Assembly (NCBI GenBank): GCA_937921995.1
Contig: CAKZVF010000065.1
Location: forward strand, 62,001-126,000
Source of the DNA: an uncultured Pirellulaceae bacterium
Lineage (GTDB): Bacteria > Planctomycetota > Planctomycetia > Pirellulales > Pirellulaceae
Direction of reading: 5' to 3'
Length of the DNA: 64,000 nucleotides
Position 1 is the stretch's first letter. Each line of letters begins with the position of its first letter. Below the pieces are notes generated by a model, which saw only the letters and a list, made by a program, of their open reading frames with translations, searched no databases and had not been told where the DNA came from. Positions 27,961-37,434 of this stretch are shown one piece after another. The translations under genes were made by a program, and so were the position numbers.

Positions 27961-28002
27961 CACAAAAAAACAGCCGCGAAACAAATCGCGGCTGTTTTTG
28001 TG
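27961..28002 (-). terminator. Intrinsic terminator downstream of rpmE
   Basis: AAACAGCCGCGA-TTTGTT/AACAAA-TCGCGGCTGTTT 12-bp stem; T-tract on the minus strand just past the rpmE stop, A/T tracts on both sides (possibly bidirectional). Confidence 0.85.
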
Positions 28003-28041
28003 AATTGAGTTGGTCGGTCACGAATTGATCGTGGCGATTGA

Positions 28042-28311
28042 CTACTTCTTCTCTTTTTTCTTGCCGTAGCTTCCGCCGAACTTCTTCTTGAACTTCTCGA
28101 CGCGACCCAACGTATCAACGAATTGTTGCTTGCCGGTGTAGAACGGATGCGATTCGCTGGAAATGTCGACGAAGTACACGGGGTACTCGTTGCCGTCTTC
28201 CCATTTGATCGTGTCTTTGGTCTTGATCGTTGAACGAGTGAGAATCGCGTAATCGGCTTTGTTGTCTTTGAACACAACGGGGCGATAATCAGGATGAATG
28301 TCAGACTTCAT
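28042..28311 (-). CDS. rpmE: 50S ribosomal protein L31 (bL31, type B-like)
   Basis: [79 protein letters not shown]. True start 28311, not the 28629 ORF start. Confidence 0.97.
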   Translation of the reverse strand: MKSDIHPDYRPVVFKDNKADYAILTRSTIKTKDTIKWEDGNEYPVYFVDISSESHPFYTGKQQFVDTLGRVEKFKKKFGGSYGKKKEKK

Positions 28312-28355
28312 AGTACCAGCGGCCGTAAGCCGAAAATAGAGATCAGAAACTAAAA

Positions 28356-28428
28356 TGGAGACGAGGGGGCTCGAACCCCTAACCCCTGCCTTGCAAAGGC
28401 AGTGCTCTCCCAATTGAGCTACGTCCCC
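28356..28428 (-). tRNA. tRNA-Ala (anticodon TGC)
   Basis: GGGGACGTAGCTCAATTGGGAGAGCACTGCCTTTGCAAGGCAGGGGTTAGGGGTTCGAGCCCCCTCGTCTCCA; anticodon stem CTGCC-TTTGCAA-GGCAG. Confidence 0.97.
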
Positions 28429-28633
28429 GAAGACTTGGTCTGCGGTGAATCGCTTCACCCCAACCAACCACATCGAGTCGCCGATTATAGATTGCCGAAG
28501 CAAATACAATAGGCCTACCAGAGAAATTTCTCTGTTCAAATATGAAACTTTGCCGAACAAACCGATTTGAGTTCGACTACCGCGTGTTTCGCCTTGCCGG
28601 AACAGCCGGTTGTGGGCGAAACATCGCAACTAG

Positions 28634-28707
28634 TGGTCGTGCCAAGATTCGAACTTGGGACCTCGTCGTTATCAGCGACGCGCTCTAACCAACTGAGCTA
28701 CACGACC
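28634..28707 (-). tRNA. tRNA-Ile (anticodon GAT)
   Basis: GGTCGTGTAGCTCAGTTGGTTAGAGCGCGTCGCTGATAACGACGAGGTCCCAAGTTCGAATCTTGGCACGACCA; anticodon stem CGTCG-CTGATAA-CGACG. Confidence 0.97.
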
Positions 28708-29068
28708 ATGGTTTCCATTTGAAAGATCGACATTTTAGGGACAAGCCAATCGGTGTCAAACGGAGTTCTTACGTTTTTCGGCTTTTGGCCCCAAGATTTT
28801 GAAGCAAACTCGACTTTCTTGGCAATTCCTGAGACTCCCGGCAATCCGGTGGATGACTGACAACGAAAGTAACGGCAGTGTTCGCCTCATTTGTCCATTC
28901 AAAACATTTTAACATTCTGCAAGTTACAAATTGGGCGAAATGCACCACGCCCACCTATCGAAATTATTCAGGGGCCTTACTTTGAAGAACATCTCGATCG
29001 TCTCGAAAAACGTTTTTTGGTATGATCCTGCCAGCCCCCTTTTTAGATATCAGTTTACAGGTTTGATT

Positions 29069-31003
29069 ATGATCCCCTCGGTTGTCACCGTTTTAAGAAT
29101 CACCGTGTTGTCGTCGATTGTCACTTGCATGGCCTTTTTAGGCACGTCTGCGAACGCTCAGAATCAAGTGGAGAAGTCGTTCAACATCAAGCCCAAGCAG
29201 CCCGGCGTTGACTGCGACATGCCCGACGCAGCGGCGCGGAACAAGTGCAAGGTTGAAATGGCCAACGAAAAGTTTGGTTTACCTGGGTTTGTCGTGTTTG
29301 ACGATACCGAACGGATTCTTCGATTGTTTCTCGATCGCAACAAGGACGGGAAGTTGGACCGATGGTCGTACTACAAAGACGGCATCGAAGTCTATCGCGA
29401 CAGCGACAACGATTACGACGGGAAACTGGACGAGTTCCGTTGGCTTGGCAGCGGTGGAACTCGAAAAGGTGTTGATCCCAACGAAGATGGTGAGATTGAT
29501 CGCTGGGAGCTGATCTCGGTGCAAGAGGTGGCCGAAGAGGCGTTTTACGCGATCCAAAACCGAGACAACGTACGCTTTGGTCGCTTGCTGATTTCGGACG
29601 AAGAGTTCAGGTCGCTGGGACTAAAAGGTAAGGTAGGAAGTGAATTTGCCAAGCGCGTCGATGCTGCTCGGAAGGGTTTCAGCTCGATGGCCCGCGGCCA
29701 AAAGCAAATCGGCAAGTCGACAAATTTTGTGTACTCTGGGCCGGGCCAACCAGGCGTTGCCGCCGCTAGTGAGCGCGATGGAATTACAAAAGACATCGTT
29801 TGCTACGACCACGCTTCGGTGGTGTATAAGAATGGTCAGACCACGGGTAACTTGGCTCTGGGCACCATCATTAAAGTCAACGATACTTGGCGTTTAATGG
29901 AACTCCCGGAGATCGTTGATCCCAACAAAGCGATTCAAACCGGAGGGGCACTGTTTCCAATGCAATTGTACACAGTAGACCCGGTAATCCCTGGGGGAGA
30001 TGACCCAAGGCTTGCCAACGCTTATGAGGAGTTCGAAAAAATCGACAAAACGTTGCAGGGACTCTTAGAAGAGGGTAATCCAAAAAAGAATGCCGTCCGC
30101 ATCGCTTCGCTTCATGAGGAAAAAGCAATGGCTGGCATCGCGATCTACAACTTGGTGCCCAAAGACCAAAAGTACAGTTGGCTGCAGAATATCGCGGACA
30201 CTGTTTCTGATGCCTATCAGAAAGAAGAGTACCCGCGCGGACTTTCCTTCTTGAAGGAATTTAGTGATAAGTTGAGTGCCGCCAAACGCACCGAAGGTTT
30301 GGACTACATTCGCTGGCGTTCGGTATTTGCGAAGTACCAACTGATCATTCAGGTGAAGGACAGTCAGGCGCGAAGAGCAGCGTTAAAGGACCTGATGGAC
30401 GATTTAAAGAAGTTTGTCAACCAATATCCCAACAGCGAATTCGCCCCCGATGCACTGTTCCAACTTGGATTCAACAGTGAAATCGATAACGGCGGGGACA
30501 ACACTGAAGCCATCAAAATGTATACGTTATTGGCGCGAAAATATGGCGACACTAATTTTGGCAAACGTGCCAAGGGCGCACTGGCAAGGCTTCAGGGTAA
30601 GGGGAAGCCGATTTCGTTTAAGGGCAAAACGACCGATGGAAAACTTTTTGATTCTGCGTCGCAAAGAGGCAAGATCGTGCTGATTCACTTTTGGAATACC
30701 GATGCCACAAACGGACTCAACGAAATTCAGAAGCTCAACGCGAAGTATGACAAGGAATTAGTAGTCATTGGAGCGAACATCAATATGCAAACCAAGGATT
30801 TCCAAGCGTACATGAGACAAAATCGTGAAATCAATTGGACTCAATTGCATTCGCCCGGCGGAATGGATAAAAGCGAGTTAGCCATGCAAATTGGCTTGGT
30901 CTCTTTGCCAATGGCTTTGTTGATCGATAAAGAAGGTAAATTGATCGAGACGAACTTGCCTTTCCCAGACTTAGATCGCGAAATCCAACGATTGTCTCGA
31001 TAG
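29069..31003 (+). CDS. Secreted TlpA/thioredoxin-like (redoxin) protein with TPR-like middle region
   Basis: Likely start ATG 29069 with signal peptide MIPSVVTVLRITVLSSIVTCMAFLGTSANAQ. DRNKDGKLDRW EF-hand-like Asp motifs; C-term GKTTDGKLFDSASQRGKIVLIHFWNTDATNGLNEIQKLNAKYDKELVVIGAN (no CxxC). Confidence 0.8.
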   Translation: MIPSVVTVLRITVLSSIVTCMAFLGTSANAQNQVEKSFNIKPKQPGVDCDMPDAAARNKCKVEMANEKFGLPGFVVFDDTERILRLFLDRNKDGKLDRWSYYKDGIEVYRDSDNDYDGKLDEFRWLGSGGTRKGVDPNEDGEIDRWELISVQEVAEEAFYAIQNRDNVRFGRLLISDEEFRSLGLKGKVGSEFAKRVDAARKGFSSMARGQKQIGKSTNFVYSGPGQPGVAAASERDGITKDIVCYDHASVVYKNGQTTGNLALGTIIKVNDTWRLMELPEIVDPNKAIQTGGALFPMQLYTVDPVIPGGDDPRLANAYEEFEKIDKTLQGLLEEGNPKKNAVRIASLHEEKAMAGIAIYNLVPKDQKYSWLQNIADTVSDAYQKEEYPRGLSFLKEFSDKLSAAKRTEGLDYIRWRSVFAKYQLIIQVKDSQARRAALKDLMDDLKKFVNQYPNSEFAPDALFQLGFNSEIDNGGDNTEAIKMYTLLARKYGDTNFGKRAKGALARLQGKGKPISFKGKTTDGKLFDSASQRGKIVLIHFWNTDATNGLNEIQKLNAKYDKELVVIGANINMQTKDFQAYMRQNREINWTQLHSPGGMDKSELAMQIGLVSLPMALLIDKEGKLIETNLPFPDLDREIQRLSR

Positions 31004-31016
31004 TCGGATCATCAAT

Positions 31017-31036
31017 CGCCCCGGGAAACCGGGGCG
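31017..31036 (+). terminator. Perfect hairpin after the TlpA-like gene (terminator-like)
   Basis: CGCCCCGG-GAAA-CCGGGGCG: 8-bp GC stem with GNRA tetraloop, weak T-tract. Confidence 0.6.
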
Positions 31037-31042
31037 TTCATC

Positions 31043-31115
31043 GTTTAACGACGAGCCGGAAGGCGACCGTGTTTGGCGGGGCAAAACGCCGACGCCTGCC
31101 GGCTAGTCGTTAAAC
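31043..31115. repeat. 73-bp palindromic intergenic repeat with 23-bp arms
   Basis: Left GTTTAACGACGAGCCGGAAGGCG and reverse complement of right arm GTTTAACGACTAGCCGGCAGGCG match 21/23; internal GGCG...CGCC stem. Confidence 0.85.
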
Positions 31116-31266
31116 AGGGTTGAGTCATGCCACCGGTCGTTGGATGGGCGGTTTCGCCCGTTCGAATGCTTCCATTGCGGTCGAGCGTTGCCAAGCTGCG
31201 ATTAAATCGACAGTCCCTGAAGATCCGTCACTCAATAGCGGCATGGGTAATTATACTTCTTACGAC

Positions 31267-32046
31267 ATGCTACTAAATTTTCAAAACATCTCTGCCTATC
31301 GAGGGCTGAATCTGGCCCTCGATTCGATTTCTTTCCAAGTCGCATCTGAGCAGAACACCGTCATTCTTGGCCCCAACGGTGCCGGGAAGTCGACGTTGTT
31401 GAAGTTGATGGCGCGGGAACTATATCCGGTCGTTGCTGACGACTCTGAATTGAAGATCTTTGGCGAAGACCGCTGGAGCATCTGGGATCTGCGCAAACGA
31501 TTAGGGTTCGTTTCTCCAGACGTGCAGTTTCGATACAACGGTCACGTCGTCGGTTTGGATGTGATCCTGTCCGGATTCGATGCAACCATTGGTCACGTCG
31601 ATCGGTCGGAATTGACGACCGCACAAATCGACCGCGGCCACCAAGTCGCCGATGAACTGGGCATTACTGACCTGCTGGAAAAGCCCTACCGAAAAATGTC
31701 TTCGGGGCAGCAGCGCCGGTTTATCTTAGGACGCGCCTTAGTTCACCAACCCGAACTATTGATCTTCGACGAACCGACGACGGGGTTGGATCTCAGAGGC
31801 GTCTATGAATTTCACAAACGCACGTCGCGGTTGATCGCCAGTGGGGCGACGGTGCTGCTGGTGACGCATCATTTGCATGAAATTTCGCCAGAGATCGACC
31901 GCGTGATTCTTTTGAAAGAGGGCAGGATTTTTCAAGAGGGCACCAAAGCCGAAACGTTGACCGATGCCAATCTGAGTGAACTGTTTGGGTTTCCTTTGGT
32001 CGTTAGCTGCGACGAAGGTTTCTATCACGCGGTGTCCAAGGCTTAG
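31267..32046 (+). CDS. ABC transporter ATP-binding protein
   Basis: Walker A LGPNGAGKSTLLKLM, signature SSGQQRRFILGRALV, Walker B LLIFDEPTTGLDL. ORF opens at 31120; likely start 31243 or 31267 (MLLNFQNISAYRG). Confidence 0.9.
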   Translation: MLLNFQNISAYRGLNLALDSISFQVASEQNTVILGPNGAGKSTLLKLMARELYPVVADDSELKIFGEDRWSIWDLRKRLGFVSPDVQFRYNGHVVGLDVILSGFDATIGHVDRSELTTAQIDRGHQVADELGITDLLEKPYRKMSSGQQRRFILGRALVHQPELLIFDEPTTGLDLRGVYEFHKRTSRLIASGATVLLVTHHLHEISPEIDRVILLKEGRIFQEGTKAETLTDANLSELFGFPLVVSCDEGFYHAVSKA

Positions 32047-32454
32047 CCGTAGATCGTGCAAACTCGATCGCTTGTTTCAGCCGTCCGCCAATGGAACTCT
32101 CTTTCATTGTTCGTGCTGCAATTGGCATTGGCCCCAACAACTGCTTTATGCGTTTCAATTCCGCGATTAAAAGTGGAATAACAAAAAGTGCTATTCCGCG
32201 GCTCTAGGACGGTCATCGCGGGCGAGCGCTACCTGAGAGGTCGCTAAGGGGGCTGTGGTGTTGCTAAGGCGTAGTTTTGAAGCTTAATTCCGAATTTGTC
32301 AATGTTGTAAGCTTGTTAAGGCGATATTGACGAACATTGCCTTCCTTTTATTATCTACCACTTCAAGAATCTCTTAATTCCAAGAGGCCACCGATTCGCA
32401 CTACGGAACCGCAGCGCATCGGTCTAGAAAAACGCCGCTACCAGAAACCTCTCA

Positions 32455-34239
32455 ATGCTACAGCAATCTCCTGAGAAGCAACTCGACGCCACACAAATCA
32501 AAAATGACGTTCTTTCGGGCCTGACCGTTGCATTGGCCCTTGTGCCTGAAGCAGTCGCCTTCGCGTTCATCGCCGGCGTCGACCCGGTCATCGGGCTCTA
32601 TTCGGCCTTCTTCATCGGCCTGATCACTGCCGTGTTCGGCGGACGACCGGGCATGATCTCCGGAGCCACCGGCGCGATGGCGGTTGTCGTCATCGGTTTG
32701 GTATCGATTCACGGGATCGAGTACCTGTTCCCAACGGTCATTCTTTGCGGGATTCTACAGATCTTGGTCGGTACCGCGCGACTGGGGAAGTTGATCCGAA
32801 TGGTTCCGCACCCGGTGATGCTTGGTTTTGTCAACGGTTTGGCGATCGTCATTTTCTTGGCTCAGTTCGGAAGCTTCAAAGGATTCAATGCCTCCACCGG
32901 TACGCTTCAGTATCTTGGCGGATCGCAGATGGGCATCATGCTGGGGTTGGTCGCGCTGACGATGCTGATCATCTGGGGGCTGCCGAAGCTGACCAAAGCT
33001 TTCCCCTCTTCGTTGGCCGCGATTTTGATCGTTACTTTTCTTTCGATCGCGATCAACAATTCCCAAGCCCTCAAACCGTCGGCCTCTACCGATGGAGGCA
33101 ATGTGGTGGCAACCGTTGGCGACATGCTGTTGGACAACTCAAAAGCCAAAGCCGTCCAAAATGCAGCTCGTGCCAAAGCCGTCCAAGACGCTGCCACCGC
33201 TGGCCGAACATCGGTTGCGGCCCATGCCCACGGTCACGCTCCGGCGGTGAGTGAACTCAATTCCGAGGAACGAGTTGCGGCCATTGCGTCGGTTGACCCT
33301 GAGAGCGCTAGTATTAAAGCGGGTTTGCCGAAGTTGTTTTTCAACGACGCGTCTCTCCCAGCCACGCCGCCGGTGAATTGGACGACATTGGCCATCATCT
33401 TCCCGTTTGCTCTGACGCTGTGCGGTGTGGGGTTGATTGAATCGTTGATGACGCTGACGCTGATCGACGAAATTACAGAAACGCGCGGCCAAGGTAATCG
33501 CGAATGCTTCGGGCAGGGACTGGCCAATATTATCTGCGGATTGTTTGGTGGAATGGGCGGCTGTGCGATGATCGGTCAGTCGCTGATCAACGTGAATTCG
33601 GGCGGACGAGGACGACTTTCAGGGATCGTCGCGGCCGTGTGCTTGTTGCTGTTCGTGCTGTTCATGTCGTCGTGGATCGAGGTCATTCCGATGGCGGCGT
33701 TGGTTGGTGTGATGTTCATGGTTGTGATTGGGACGTTCGAGTGGGCGTCGCTGAAACTGTTCCGAAAAATTCCTTTGGCTGACATTCTTGTCATGGTGTT
33801 GGTTGCGGGTTACACCGTTGTGATGCACGATCTGGCGACCGCCGTTATTTTGGGTGTCGTCGTTTCGGCATTAGTTTTTGCATGGCAGCACGCGACGCAT
33901 ATCGGTTCTCAGGTCAGCCACAACGAATTCGGCAGTAAGATCCATCAGGTTCACGGGCCGCTATTCTTCGCGTCGGCTCAATCTTTCAAAGAGATTTTTG
34001 ATCCCAAGAACGACCCTGATGATGTTGTGATCGACTTCTACTATTCGCGCGTCTACGACCAGTCAGGCTTGGAAGCCATCAACAGCATCGCCGAACGCTA
34101 CGATGCTCTGGGCAAACGTATTCACCTCACGCATCTTTCACCCGAGTGTCGCAAATTGCTGGACCGCGCGGACGATCTGGTCGAGGTGAATCTGTCGGAA
34201 GATCCCCAGTATCACGTTGCGACAGATCGCTTGGCGTAG
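32455..34239 (+). CDS. SulP family anion transporter with STAS domain and an Ala/His-rich insertion
   Basis: [65 protein letters not shown]-terminal [21 protein letters not shown]...[19 protein letters not shown]. Confidence 0.95.
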   Translation: MLQQSPEKQLDATQIKNDVLSGLTVALALVPEAVAFAFIAGVDPVIGLYSAFFIGLITAVFGGRPGMISGATGAMAVVVIGLVSIHGIEYLFPTVILCGILQILVGTARLGKLIRMVPHPVMLGFVNGLAIVIFLAQFGSFKGFNASTGTLQYLGGSQMGIMLGLVALTMLIIWGLPKLTKAFPSSLAAILIVTFLSIAINNSQALKPSASTDGGNVVATVGDMLLDNSKAKAVQNAARAKAVQDAATAGRTSVAAHAHGHAPAVSELNSEERVAAIASVDPESASIKAGLPKLFFNDASLPATPPVNWTTLAIIFPFALTLCGVGLIESLMTLTLIDEITETRGQGNRECFGQGLANIICGLFGGMGGCAMIGQSLINVNSGGRGRLSGIVAAVCLLLFVLFMSSWIEVIPMAALVGVMFMVVIGTFEWASLKLFRKIPLADILVMVLVAGYTVVMHDLATAVILGVVVSALVFAWQHATHIGSQVSHNEFGSKIHQVHGPLFFASAQSFKEIFDPKNDPDDVVIDFYYSRVYDQSGLEAINSIAERYDALGKRIHLTHLSPECRKLLDRADDLVEVNLSEDPQYHVATDRLA

Positions 34240-34403
34240 GCGAGCGGAGCAGAGCCAACGTGTTAAACTTTGCCGAATGTGCAGCTGGTTCTAGGCGATC
34301 GCTTTAGATCCGATGATTCGGGCTGTTACGGTTGCAGCAAACGCAACGAATGATTCGATGACACCCTTGGTGTTTCTATATCGTTTCCACTAGTTGTCAT
34401 TCA

Positions 34404-35726
34404 ATGTCCCGACGACAGATTCTCTTGTTTGTGCTGATGGTCGCTAGCAGTCTGAGCTCAGGCTGCTGCTGGCGTCGAGATGTACCAGCGCGGTGCTGTC
34501 CTCCGCTGACGTCACAACAGGTGCCGCTGTCGGTCAGTCCCAAAATCGAAGGCGCTGGCGTGGAAGCCTCTTTCGATGCGTTGCCCCGGTACGAAACGAT
34601 CAGACAATCCATTTTGGCCCAGGTTGCCGCCGATGGCGTGCTCGCGATCAACCTCGACGAGGTCATTTGTTTGGCGGCTCAGAATTCTCAATTGGCCGAA
34701 GTGATCGACCAAGAACGGCAACTGTTGGATTGCCAGGACGGCCAGCATTGCGAAAAAACGGCCCTGGAGATTGCTTTGCAAGGCGAGAGTCTTGAGCAGC
34801 GGAATGTGGTTGCCGGAGCAGCGGGGGAACTGTTTCTGGGGTTGGTCCAGATTTCGCTGCAACTTGAACTGCTGGAAGAAGCAAACGCTCACCTCGACGA
34901 TTTACAAATAAAGGTCGATGCCGCTGACGAAGCCGGGTTTGCGACAGCCGAAGGGAAAAACGAAGTTGAAAAGGGCAGGCTGGAATTGCAGAAGCAACGG
35001 GTTGAACTCGATAGCGCCCATCAAAAGTTGACTTGGCAACTCAACATGCTGCTCAACCCCGGTAGCGATACCGCAGTTATATTCCAGCCGGTCCACCATT
35101 TGGATCCTCAGCCCGTTTCAACCGATGTGCGGTATCAAACCGGATTGGCTGAAACAAACCGGCCCGGCGTGAGAGCCACGGAGATGGCGTTGGCAGCTGA
35201 TCGAAGCGGTGTTGCTGCGTATCAGTTATTGAAACTGTTTGATAGTCGATTGGGCACGCAATTGGACGCCAGTCCGATCAAAAAACGATTGCTGAGAAAT
35301 CAAATCGTCGAAATTATTAGCCGGTCGGAAACGCCTGACCCGACGTTGCGAAGTCGCCAAGAACAGGCCAATCGAGTAGTGGAACTTCGTAAACGCGAAG
35401 CCGCCGTCAGTGCGGGTAAGGCGTTGCTTGACCGGCAAACGGCGTTTGAGAAACTGACCGTCATTCAGGCCGACATACAGCGACTGCAGGAACGATCGGA
35501 GACACTTGTCGCCAGCAAGGAAATTGATGCCAAGGACGTGTATCTCAAAGAAAACCAGAATTGGATTGAACTTCAAAAGGCGCGTTCAGAACGCATCTCC
35601 GCGGCCATCGACTTCGAAGTGGCTGACCTAAAACTCAAACAGGCCCAAGGCAAGCTGATTGAATCGTGCGGGTTCCAGCTGGAATCTGGATCTTCTTGTT
35701 GCGTCAACCAATGCAACTGCCAATAA
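34404..35726 (+). CDS. TolC-like outer membrane efflux lipoprotein candidate
   Basis: Lipobox-like VASSLSSGC near the N-terminus; long alpha-helical TolC-like pattern; gene lies just upstream of an HlyD/DevC/ABC cluster. Confidence 0.6.
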   Translation: MSRRQILLFVLMVASSLSSGCCWRRDVPARCCPPLTSQQVPLSVSPKIEGAGVEASFDALPRYETIRQSILAQVAADGVLAINLDEVICLAAQNSQLAEVIDQERQLLDCQDGQHCEKTALEIALQGESLEQRNVVAGAAGELFLGLVQISLQLELLEEANAHLDDLQIKVDAADEAGFATAEGKNEVEKGRLELQKQRVELDSAHQKLTWQLNMLLNPGSDTAVIFQPVHHLDPQPVSTDVRYQTGLAETNRPGVRATEMALAADRSGVAAYQLLKLFDSRLGTQLDASPIKKRLLRNQIVEIISRSETPDPTLRSRQEQANRVVELRKREAAVSAGKALLDRQTAFEKLTVIQADIQRLQERSETLVASKEIDAKDVYLKENQNWIELQKARSERISAAIDFEVADLKLKQAQGKLIESCGFQLESGSSCCVNQCNCQ

Positions 35727-35739
35727 TGCAACTGCCAAT
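35710..35739. repeat. Perfect 15-bp tandem duplication spanning the stop codon of the TolC-like gene
   Basis: AATGCAACTGCCAAT x2 (35710-35724, 35725-35739). Confidence 0.95.
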
Positions 35740-36152
35740 AGCGTGTTTTGGGGGGGCTGGCTGAATCCGACACCGGTCTTTCATCCATGTTGCTGCCGAT
35801 ACGCTATACTTCTTTCGTAACCGTTCACGGTCATTGTCGCTCGATTCTCCCAGTCGTAAGCGTGCCGATGTGAAAAGTGTTCCAATTCTTACCTCATTGC
35901 CCGAAATTAAACCAAACGTGCTCACGCTATCAGCTTGGAAAGCTGAGCGACAATGAGTGATTCGAGTCATGGTCGTGAACGGATGCCTTCCTTCGTCGAT
36001 TAGACGAAAAATAGGCAAACGAACCCTTTATATATTGGCTCAACATTTCATCTCGAACTACGCTGAAAAGACGCGGTTCGACGAGACGACCGGGCCACGG
36101 AAACGCTCGCAAGCAAAGGTTCGATGGGTATTATTGGGTTGATCAATAAATC

Positions 36153-37337
36153 ATGCGTACATTTTTAACCATACTTATCATCACGGTGCTCGCTGGTAGC
36201 GGCTATTACGCTTCGATGATGCAGAAGTCGAGCCCCGGAGCGGCGGCTGAAGAGGCATCGGTCACGCAAACATCAAACGTCGATTCGACTGAACAGGTTG
36301 TTGGTGATGTGATTCGCTGTCAGGGGAAATTGGAACCGGCATCGGGGCTGATCAATATCGTTGCCCCGGTCGGTTCAAGAATTTCCGGTTTGATAGACGT
36401 CCCCGTCGGGGGAACCGTGGCCGAGGGCGATGTGTTGGTGACGTTGCAGAGCCGCGAAATACGACTGCAAGAGTTGAAGCTGGCGCAGGCACGACGCACC
36501 GATGCGATCAGCAACGCGGATTTCGAAAAGGATCAAGCACAGTACAAGCTTTCTTCGGCAAAACTGGCGGTGGAAGAAGCGGGTGCCGCCGATGAGAAAA
36601 TCGCAACCGAAAAACAGAAGATTCAGTTGTTGCGGCGACAGTGCGAATCGAGCGAAATGTTGCTGGGCCGTTTGCGATCACTTCGGTCCAATCCGGCAAC
36701 ACAAGACTTGCTGAACCAGACCGATCTTGAGAAACAGCAATTGGTCGTCGAACAACTGCGCATGCAAATTGAACAGGCGGAACTTACGGTCGAACTGAGC
36801 AAGAAAAGCGCTGCCAGAGCAAAGCAGGCAGCAGAGAACAGCGTCCGCACGATCGAAAGCTCTCTGGAGAATTCTGACAAAGCCGTTCCCATGACGACGC
36901 TGGACGCGGCCGTCGAAATGGCCCAGGCAGCGCTGGACATGACCGAAATCAAATCGCCGATTGAGAATGCAACAATTTTGGACATCATCGTCCGCGAAGG
37001 AGATTCGGTCACCAACAAACCCGTGATGGTGATTGGCGATACTTCTCAGATGCACTGTGTCGCTGAAGTCAGTGATCAATTTCTGCATCTTATCGACCTC
37101 GAGGAGAATCCAAACCTGGTCGCCAAGATCTCCGCATCAGCGCTCCCCGAAACCCTCTCGGGAAAAATTATTTCCAAGGGCGTAATGATCGGTGCTGCAT
37201 CGCTCAGCGACCCCAACCCTTTCGGCAAGGTCGATCGTTCAACTGGAAACGTGACGATCAAACTGGATGACCCCTCGGCGGCGGCCCAGCTGGTCAATTT
37301 GCAAGTCAATGTGGAAATAGAAATTCAAAAAGACTAA
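36153..37337 (+). CDS. HlyD/DevB-like membrane fusion protein
   Basis: N-terminal TM; INIVAPVGSRISGLIDVPVGGTVAEGDVLVTLQSREIRLQELKLAQ; coiled coil; IKSPIENATILDIIVREGDSVTNKPVMVIGDTSQMHCVAEV. Confidence 0.9.
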   Translation: MRTFLTILIITVLAGSGYYASMMQKSSPGAAAEEASVTQTSNVDSTEQVVGDVIRCQGKLEPASGLINIVAPVGSRISGLIDVPVGGTVAEGDVLVTLQSREIRLQELKLAQARRTDAISNADFEKDQAQYKLSSAKLAVEEAGAADEKIATEKQKIQLLRRQCESSEMLLGRLRSLRSNPATQDLLNQTDLEKQQLVVEQLRMQIEQAELTVELSKKSAARAKQAAENSVRTIESSLENSDKAVPMTTLDAAVEMAQAALDMTEIKSPIENATILDIIVREGDSVTNKPVMVIGDTSQMHCVAEVSDQFLHLIDLEENPNLVAKISASALPETLSGKIISKGVMIGAASLSDPNPFGKVDRSTGNVTIKLDDPSAAAQLVNLQVNVEIEIQKD

Positions 37338-37434
37338 CCTCGTTGTCAGGAAGTGTTGAGGTGAGTCTGACCTTAGTCGATCAGGTGCCACCCCGCATTG
37401 CGATCGACGGTTTGAAGATTCGAGCGACACAACT

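Noticed and set aside
28312-28629. N-terminal extension of the rpmE ORF
   Set aside because: Runs antisense-free but straight through the tRNA-Ala gene; the true bL31 start is [12 protein letters not shown] at 28311.
32172-32198. GTGGAATA...TATTCCGC hairpin upstream of the sulP gene
   Set aside because: Weak AT-rich stem with a G-U pair; insufficient to call a terminator or riboswitch.
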